From CAHJXF01 sp038240015 (lineage in GTDB: Bacteria; Pseudomonadota; Gammaproteobacteria; Burkholderiales; Burkholderiaceae_D), in the NCBI GenBank assembly GCA_038240015.1, contig JBBSEF010000016.1, positions 1 to 48,193 of the forward strand: a DNA stretch of 48,193 nucleotides, given 5' to 3'. The notes under the pieces are model-generated. The model was not told the DNA's origin. It was given only the letters and a program-made list of their open reading frames with translations, and ran no database searches. Below, one piece after another: positions 43,638 to 48,193 of this stretch (position 1 is the stretch's first letter; each line of letters begins with the position of its first letter). Made by a program: the position numbers and the translations under genes.

Positions 43638-44072
43638 ATGCCGTCACGCAGCTTCTGGATCGTGGTCGTCTCTCGCTCCCATGTCGAGCGTGGCGTGGCA
43701 GGCGGCTTCACACAGGCCAACCACGGGAAGAAGGCGCCATTGCAGCGGATGCACGCGGGCGATGGGTTGGTGATGTACTCGCCTCGCACCGACTATCCGG
43801 ACGGCGAGCCGTTGCAGCACTTCACCGCGATCGGAACGATCTCGACCGGCGAGGTCTATCAGGTCGAGATGAGTGCGGACTTCAAGCCGTATCGAATCGA
43901 TGTCGAATTCACGAAGTGCCGGGAAACGCCGATCAGGCCGTTGATCGAAGAGCTTTCGTTCATCATAGACAAGACGCACTGGGGCGCTGCGTTTCGCTTC
44001 GGTCTCGTCAAGGTGCCGCAGCAAGATTTCGAGCTGATCGCTACAAACATGAAGCCTGCAGGACCATCATGA
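43638..44072 (+). CDS. EVE-domain (PUA-like) protein
   Basis: A 144-residue cytoplasmic EVE-domain protein: FWIVVVSRSHVERGVAGGFT, GDGLVMYSPRTDYPDGEPLQ, FTAIGTISTGEVYQVEMS, LSFIIDKTHWGAAFRFGLVK. EVE domains are PUA-related folds that recognise modified bases in DNA or RNA; stand-alone bacterial members have no settled role, though some are fused to restriction enzymes. No defence gene is adjacent here. The stop codon overlaps the start of the next gene (ATGA), an odd coupling of a putative nucleic-acid reader with an exported lipoprotein. Confidence 0.87.
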   Translation: MPSRSFWIVVVSRSHVERGVAGGFTQANHGKKAPLQRMHAGDGLVMYSPRTDYPDGEPLQHFTAIGTISTGEVYQVEMSADFKPYRIDVEFTKCRETPIRPLIEELSFIIDKTHWGAAFRFGLVKVPQQDFELIATNMKPAGPS

Positions 44073-45736
44073 ACAAGCCAACACCCGCGCCACCCCCACA
44101 CGTCAACACCGGCGCCGCTTTCCGTGCGGCGCTCGTCATCGGCTTGACCTTGCTGGCCTCGTGCAGCGGCGGAGGGGGATCGCCCTCCCCCGCGCCCGCG
44201 TCGCCACCACCTGCGCCGGCCCCGCCGCCTCCGCCCACCGGGTCGGTGCGCGCGTCCCCCGCTTCGACATTCGCGCCCGGGTGCAATGGCGCGCAGGCGG
44301 GTACGCTGTACGTCAATGCCGAGGTGGAGCCCTCGGTCGCGGTCAATCCGCTCAACCCGAACAACATCGTCGGCTCGTGGCAGCAGGATCGTTGGTCGAA
44401 CGGCGGGTCGCAAGGCATCGTTGTGGCCAACTCTTTCGATGCCGGTGCGACTTGGTCGACGAGGGCGTTGCCGTTCTCGCGCTGTGCCGGCGGCACCGCG
44501 GCCAACGGCGGCGACTTCGATCGCGCATCGGACCCGTGGACCACCTACGCCATCGACGGCAGCGCGTATCAAATCGCGCTGTCGTTCACCGGCCAGACCT
44601 TCGCTCCCACGTCAGAGTCGGCGCTGCTCGTCGCACGCTCGAGCGACGGCGGCGCGACATGGGGACCGACCACGACGCTGATTCGCGACGGCGCGCAGTT
44701 CTTCAACGACAAGGGTTCGATTGCCGCAGACCCGCGCGATGCACGTTTCGTCTATGCGACGTGGGATCGCCTGGTCGGGTCGGGCGGAGGACCGACTCTG
44801 TTTACGCGCAGCATCGATAACGGTCGCACGTGGTCGACTCCGAACATCATCTACAACCCGGGTCTCAATGCGCAGACCGTCGGCAACGTCATCGTGCTGC
44901 TGCCTGACGGCACACTCGTCGATCTCTTCACCAGGATCGACTTCGGCCTCAACGCAACGCAGACCCTGACTCTGAACGTGATTCGTTCGAGCGACCGCGG
45001 TCTCACGTGGAGTCAGCCGGTAAAGGTCGCCGACCTGCTCGCGGTGGGAACGAAAGATCCGCAGACCGGAGCGGTCGTGCGCGACGCATCGATTCTCGGC
45101 GAGATCGCAGCCGATCCCGCGGGGAACCTGATGGTGGTGTGGCAGGACGCGCGCTTTTCGAACGGGGCTCGCGATGCGGTCGCCTTCTCGCGTTCGACCG
45201 ATGGGGGACTGACGTGGTCGACTCCGCGCGCGATCAATGGCGCGCCTAACGCGGCGGCGTTCGTGCCGGTGGTGGCAGCGCGCGCGGACGGCGTGATCGG
45301 AGTGATCTACTACGACTTCAGAGACGACACTGCCGATGCGACGACGCTGTTGACCGATCTCTGGTTGGCGCGCTCCGCCGATGCCGGCCGGACATGGAGC
45401 GAGGTGCGCATCGCAGGACCCTTCGATCTCGTGTTCGCGCCTGTCACCGAAGGAGGTTTTTTCCTGGGCGACTATCAGGCGTTGAGCGCCACGGCATCGC
45501 GCTTCGTCGCGTTGTTCGCTGTTGCCAACGCGGACGTGTCCAATCGCACCGACATCTATTCACCAGCGGCCGGGCTGCTCGCGCGCGAAGCCCAGGCGCA
45601 GGTGTTGCGCGACGCCGCCGGCATAGCGGACGCCAGCGCGTCGCCGGGATTGCGCAAGCAGGCAAGCGATGCATCGATGAAGTCGATGCTCGCGCGCTGG
45701 CCGGGGTGGCATCGACCCCAGGGCAAGCAACGCTGA
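44069..45736 (+). CDS. Sialidase-fold (BNR-repeat) lipoprotein
   Basis: A 555-residue lipoprotein: lipobox LLASCSGGGG (Cys at about 31), a low-complexity Pro/Ala/Ser linker, then a six-bladed beta-propeller with repeated Asp-box-like motifs (SSDGGATWGPTT, SIDNGRTWSTPN, SSDRGLTWSQPV, STDGGLTWSTPR, SADAGRTWSEVR). Asp-boxes mark sialidase-like propellers, but the catalytic arginine triad and Tyr/Glu pair of true sialidases were not recognised, so glycan hydrolysis is not assured. The propeller ends near residue 500; a helical tail follows. It is likely anchored to the outer membrane. ATG 44069 overlaps the EVE gene stop. Confidence 0.85.
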   Translation: MNKPTPAPPPHVNTGAAFRAALVIGLTLLASCSGGGGSPSPAPASPPPAPAPPPPPTGSVRASPASTFAPGCNGAQAGTLYVNAEVEPSVAVNPLNPNNIVGSWQQDRWSNGGSQGIVVANSFDAGATWSTRALPFSRCAGGTAANGGDFDRASDPWTTYAIDGSAYQIALSFTGQTFAPTSESALLVARSSDGGATWGPTTTLIRDGAQFFNDKGSIAADPRDARFVYATWDRLVGSGGGPTLFTRSIDNGRTWSTPNIIYNPGLNAQTVGNVIVLLPDGTLVDLFTRIDFGLNATQTLTLNVIRSSDRGLTWSQPVKVADLLAVGTKDPQTGAVVRDASILGEIAADPAGNLMVVWQDARFSNGARDAVAFSRSTDGGLTWSTPRAINGAPNAAAFVPVVAARADGVIGVIYYDFRDDTADATTLLTDLWLARSADAGRTWSEVRIAGPFDLVFAPVTEGGFFLGDYQALSATASRFVALFAVANADVSNRTDIYSPAAGLLAREAQAQVLRDAAGIADASASPGLRKQASDASMKSMLARWPGWHRPQGKQR

Positions 45737-45989
45737 TCGCGTTGTCGGCGCAACACTGCGCGAGCATGGCGGAAAAGAGCGCGGTCGCTCGGACCATCCC
45801 GCAATTTGCGTTGCTCATGCGTTGTTCGTTCATCACGTGGAACCATGCGAACCCTTTGCGCTCGCACTTCTGCACCGGCACCACGCGAATTCGATGATTC
45901 ATCCACGCGTTGAATCGGAATTCGCAAAGGAATACGCAATCGCCATGCCTTGTCTTGCATAGCTCGTTTCACATCAGGAGTTCGATCGA
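45737..45989. other. Intergenic region without recognisable gene
   Basis: About 250 nt. A minus-strand frame starting at 45902 runs through it into the sialidase-like gene but lacks a ribosome-binding site and family resemblance. Upstream of 45990 the sequence CATCAGGAGTTCGATCGA resembles the leader of the paralogous gene at 46496, so this leader is part of the duplicated unit. No promoter was identified with confidence. Confidence 0.4.
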
Positions 45990-46364
45990 ATGAATAACAT
46001 CAGCAAATTCTTTGCTAGCGCCATCATTTGCAGCATGCCTTTGATTGTCAGCGCCCAGACCTCGACGCCGACGAACCGCGCCCCGGCAGGCAAGGTGCTC
46101 GCGCCCGATCAGCCCCGTTCGGAGTCTGAACGCAAAGCCACGCAAGAAAATGGCGAGGCGCCCAACTACGGCCAGACCGATTCGCGCACGAACGACCCGG
46201 CTTACACCGACACGGGACGCGCGAAGACCCAGACCAAGCGCACCGACAAGGTGAGCAAGGACAGTCAGCCCGCCGCGGGCGATGTGCCGACTTACCCCGC
46301 CAAGACGAAGGACGACCGGACGACGGGCGGCACCAATGCCAAGTCGACGCCATCGGGAAACTGA
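45990..46364 (+). CDS. Small exported hypothetical protein, first of a paralogous pair
   Basis: A 124-residue protein: signal peptide (residues 1-22, ending VSAQ), then a hydrophilic, probably disordered chain rich in Thr, Lys, Asp and Pro with DQPRSESERKATQENGEAPN. No domain recognised. AGGAG lies nine bases before ATG 45990. The gene at 46496 shares the leader, signal peptide style, the LDQPRSES/ATEEN core and the small size, so the two arose by tandem duplication. Each is followed by its own terminator, suggesting independently regulated, perhaps stress-related, periplasmic proteins; this role is a guess. Confidence 0.8.
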   Translation: MNNISKFFASAIICSMPLIVSAQTSTPTNRAPAGKVLAPDQPRSESERKATQENGEAPNYGQTDSRTNDPAYTDTGRAKTQTKRTDKVSKDSQPAAGDVPTYPAKTKDDRTTGGTNAKSTPSGN

Positions 46365-46381
46365 AGCCTTTACCCGCATCG

Positions 46382-46411
46382 GAAGGCGGCCGCGGCCGCC
46401 TTCTTCATTTT
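46382..46411 (+). terminator. Rho-independent terminator after the first small exported protein
   Basis: Perfect stem GAAGGCGGCC (46382-46391) with GGCCGCCTTC (46394-46403), very short loop, followed by TTCATTTT. It lies 17 nt after the stop codon. Confidence 0.85.
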
Positions 46412-46495
46412 GGGCGGCGCGATCGGACCCGCATGGAATACCAGAGCCCGATGACGGGTCTTGCATCGCTCATATCCCATCAGGAGATCGATCGA

Positions 46496-46834
46496 ATGAA
46501 CCCACTCGGCAACCTTATCGCCGCCGCCATCCTTGGTGTATTGCCTCTCGTGGCGGGCGCGCAGATTTCGACACCAGCAGACCAATCGTCGTCGGGCAAG
46601 GGGCTCACGCTCGACCAACCCCGCTCGGAATCGCAGTCGCCGCAGGAGCGCCGCGCGACTGAGGAAAATGTTCGGATTCCGATCTCTGCGCAGACCGGTT
46701 CTTCCGCGACCGAAACGACCACTCAGTCCGACCCGAGCAGGCTGAAGGCCAAGGCCAATCGGCAGGACAAGGTCATCAGGAACAACCAGCGCGCTGAGCG
46801 CGCGAAGGCCGATGCGGTCCCTTCGGGAGACTGA
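46496..46834 (+). CDS. Small exported hypothetical protein, second of a paralogous pair
   Basis: A 112-residue protein: signal peptide (MNPLGNLIAAAILGVLPLVAG, cleavage after GAQ), then a charged, likely unstructured chain with LDQPRSESQSPQERRATEEN and a basic C-terminal third (LKAKANRQDKVIRNNQRAER). ATG 46496 is preceded by AGGAGATCGATCGA, nearly identical to the leader of the gene at 45990; an upstream in-frame ATG at 46433 would bury the signal peptide. The mature parts have diverged strongly apart from the core motif, so the duplication is old. Family and function unknown. Confidence 0.8.
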   Translation: MNPLGNLIAAAILGVLPLVAGAQISTPADQSSSGKGLTLDQPRSESQSPQERRATEENVRIPISAQTGSSATETTTQSDPSRLKAKANRQDKVIRNNQRAERAKADAVPSGD

Positions 46835-46851
46835 AGTCTCCAAACGAAAAC

Positions 46852-46879
46852 AAAAGGGGGCCAACCCCAGGCCCCTTTT
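46852..46879 (+). terminator. Bidirectional terminator between convergent genes
   Basis: AAAAGGGG (46852-46859) pairs with CCCCTTTT (46872-46879), extended by CC/GG with one bulged G; loop AACCCCA. Flanking A- and T-runs allow action on both strands, ending the small exported protein gene and the GlsB gene. Confidence 0.85.
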
Positions 46880-46900
46880 CCAATACGGCGCGCTACTGCT

Positions 46901-47155
46901 TCAAGTGCGCTTGACGACCATGCCGTAAATGACCAGCAACACGACCGCGCCGATCAGCGCCGCGAAGAAGCCGGCGTTGTCATTGGGTCCGTAGAAGCCC
47001 ACCGCCTGCCCGATGAAGCGTGCGACGAATGCGCCGGCAATGCCCAGAAGAACGGTCACGATGAAGCCCATGTTCTCCTTGCCGGGATGCACAAACTTCG
47101 CGAGCACGCCGACGATGAATCCGATGACGATCGTTCCGATGATGCCCATTCCCAT
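46901..47155 (-). CDS. GlsB/YeaQ/YmgE-family small membrane protein
   Basis: An 84-residue inner-membrane protein with three helices (IIGTIVIGFIVGVLAKFVHP, GFIVTVLLGIAGAFVARFIG, GFFAALIGAVVLLVIYGMVV). The Gly-rich pattern GKENMGFIVTVLLGIAGAF is the transglycosylase-associated (YeaQ) family signature. These proteins are small, abundant and stress-induced, with unknown molecular role. ATG 47155 has GGAGAG seven bases upstream; upstream in-frame sequence overlaps ettA and is not conserved-looking. It follows ettA by 29 nt on the same strand and could be read from the same transcript, but such genes usually have their own promoter. Confidence 0.9.
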   Translation of the reverse strand: MGMGIIGTIVIGFIVGVLAKFVHPGKENMGFIVTVLLGIAGAFVARFIGQAVGFYGPNDNAGFFAALIGAVVLLVIYGMVVKRT

Positions 47156-47184
47156 AGTCACTCTCCCTCGTTGGTTGATGTTGC

Positions 47185-48193
47185 CTACACCGTAAGCGCC
47201 TTGTAGCGAATGCGCTTCGGCTTGGCGCCCTCTTCGCCGAGACGCTTCTTCTTGTCGGCCTCGTATTCCTGATAATTGCCGTCGAAGAAAGTCCATTTCG
47301 AATCGCCTTCGGCAGCCAGGATGTGCGTGGCGATGCGATCGAGAAACCAGCGGTCGTGACTGATGACCAGCACCGACCCCGCGAATTCGAGCAGCGCGTC
47401 TTCGAGCGCGCGCAAGGTCTCGACGTCCAGATCGTTCGACGGCTCGTCGAGCAAGAGCACGTTGCCGCCTTCGAGCAGGGTCTTCGCCAGATGCAGACGT
47501 CCGCGTTCACCGCCCGACAGATTGCCGACGTTCTTCTGCTGGTCGCCGCCTTTGAAGTTGAAGCGGCCCAGATACGCGCGTGACGGCATCTCGAACCTTC
47601 CCACGGTGAGAATGTCGGCGCCGTTCGAGACGTCCTCGAACACGGTCTTGGTGTTGTCGAGCACGTCGCGCGATTGATCGACGAACGCGAGCTTGACGGT
47701 CGCGCCCTTCGCGATCTCTCCGCTGTCGGGCTGCTCGCGACCGATGATCATGCGAAACAGCGTCGACTTGCCCGCACCGTTGGGTCCGATGATGCCGACG
47801 ATGGCGCCGGCCGGAATCTTGAAGCTCAGGTCGTCGATCAAGAGACGATCGCCGTACGACTTGCGGACGTTCTTGAACTCGATCACTTCATTGCCGAGCC
47901 TCTCGGCAACCGGGATGAAAATCTCCTGCGTCTCGTTCTGCTTCTGGTATTCGTGCGAACTCAATTCTTCGAAGCGCGCGAGCCGCGCTTTCGATTTCGC
48001 CTGACGGCCCTTGGGGTTCTGACGCACCCACTCCAGTTCTGTTTTCAACGCCTTCTGCCGCGCCGACTCGCCCGACTCTTCCTGCTTCAAGCGCTCCTGC
48101 TTCTGCTCGAGCCACGAGCTGTAGTTGCCCTTCCACGGTATGCCCTGACCGCGATCGAGTTCGAGGATCCACTCGGCCGCGTTGTCGAGGAAA
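47185..48193 (-). CDS. ettA: Energy-dependent translational throttle protein EttA (5' partial)
   Basis: The last 335 residues of an ABC-F protein; the first ABC domain is beyond the window edge. Seen here: end of the first domain (WILELDRGQGIPWKGNYSSW), the charged inter-domain linker (KQERLKQEESGESARQKAL), then a complete second ATPase domain with Walker A GPNGAGKST, signature LSGGERGR, Walker B VLLLDEPSNDLD, and H-loop VISHDRWFLDRI, ending RIRYKALTV. EttA binds the ribosomal E site and gates entry into elongation according to ATP level. The frame continues to 48193 without stop. The linker and C-terminus match EttA rather than Uup or YheS types. Confidence 0.93.
   Translation of the reverse strand, partial: FLDNAAEWILELDRGQGIPWKGNYSSWLEQKQERLKQEESGESARQKALKTELEWVRQNPKGRQAKSKARLARFEELSSHEYQKQNETQEIFIPVAERLGNEVIEFKNVRKSYGDRLLIDDLSFKIPAGAIVGIIGPNGAGKSTLFRMIIGREQPDSGEIAKGATVKLAFVDQSRDVLDNTKTVFEDVSNGADILTVGRFEMPSRAYLGRFNFKGGDQQKNVGNLSGGERGRLHLAKTLLEGGNVLLLDEPSNDLDVETLRALEDALLEFAGSVLVISHDRWFLDRIATHILAAEGDSKWTFFDGNYQEYEADKKKRLGEEGAKPKRIRYKALTV

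Noticed and set aside
45444..45902. Minus-strand frame starting MNHRIRVVPVQKCERKGFAW
   Set aside because: No ribosome-binding site, most of it antisense to the sialidase-like gene, and no family resemblance.

Overview
The window is GC-rich, densely coded bacterial DNA from a Gram-negative organism: it has TonB/ExbB/ExbD, TonB-dependent receptors, LolA-like and MipA/OmpV proteins, lipoproteins, and a GlnRS and EttA of proteobacterial type. The gene families fit a betaproteobacterium near Burkholderiales best, but the genus cannot be fixed from sequence reading alone. I saw no rRNA, tRNA, CRISPR array, transposase or integrase.

Layout. (1) 1-1428: the end of an MltD-type lytic transglycosylase. 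(2) 1567-5499, minus strand: an energy-transduction operon tonB-exbB-exbD-exbD-TPR, followed by two large TonB-dependent receptors (5858-8704 and 9006-11654). Together they form a complete outer-membrane uptake module for an unknown ligand. (3) 12007-25101, plus strand: a long, tightly packed (often ATGA-overlapping) operon of the aryl polyene (APE)/xanthomonadin class. It holds an ACP, a COG4648-like membrane protein, an aryl/acyl-ACP ligase, ApeI-like dehydratase, LpxL-like acyltransferase, LolA-like protein, MMPL exporter, lipoprotein hydrolase, polysaccharide deacetylase-like protein, methyltransferase, ketosynthase, chain-length factor, ApeP-like dehydratase and ketoreductase. (4) 25126-27344, minus strand: a patch of small unrelated genes and gene remnants, visibly more AT-rich in its right half, with palindromic spacers. 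It looks like integron-cassette or other acquired DNA inserted between the two halves of the pigment locus. (5) 27393-31579, minus strand: a second operon of a flavin-dependent halogenase, MipA/OmpV, PlsC-type acyltransferase and family 2 glycosyltransferase, converging on the first.

(6) 31646-48193: mostly housekeeping and scattered genes: an NTF2-like protein, a DUF302 protein, a glutaminyl-tRNA synthetase with an unusual internal insertion of about 105 residues, a DUF3857/transglutaminase/TPR protein, a 5'-truncated class III aminotransferase, a GltI-like binding protein broken by one amber codon, an alpha/beta hydrolase, two monooxygenase-like (ABM) proteins, an M24 aminopeptidase P, an EVE-domain protein, a sialidase-fold lipoprotein, two tandem paralogous small exported proteins, GlsB/YeaQ, and the end of ettA.

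The centre of interest is regions 3-5. Read together they propose an aryl-polyene pigment line: the ligase loads an aromatic starter onto the ACP; KS/CLF with KR and the two dehydratases build the polyene; the methyltransferase and halogenase decorate the ring; the acyltransferases and glycosyltransferase attach the product to a lipid or sugar carrier; and the MMPL, LolA-like and outer-membrane proteins move it outward. The halogenase carries both signature motifs of true flavin halogenases, so a halogenated (xanthomonadin-like) product is a testable prediction. Several usual APE parts (second KS, second ACP, thioesterase, starter-forming enzyme) are not in this window.
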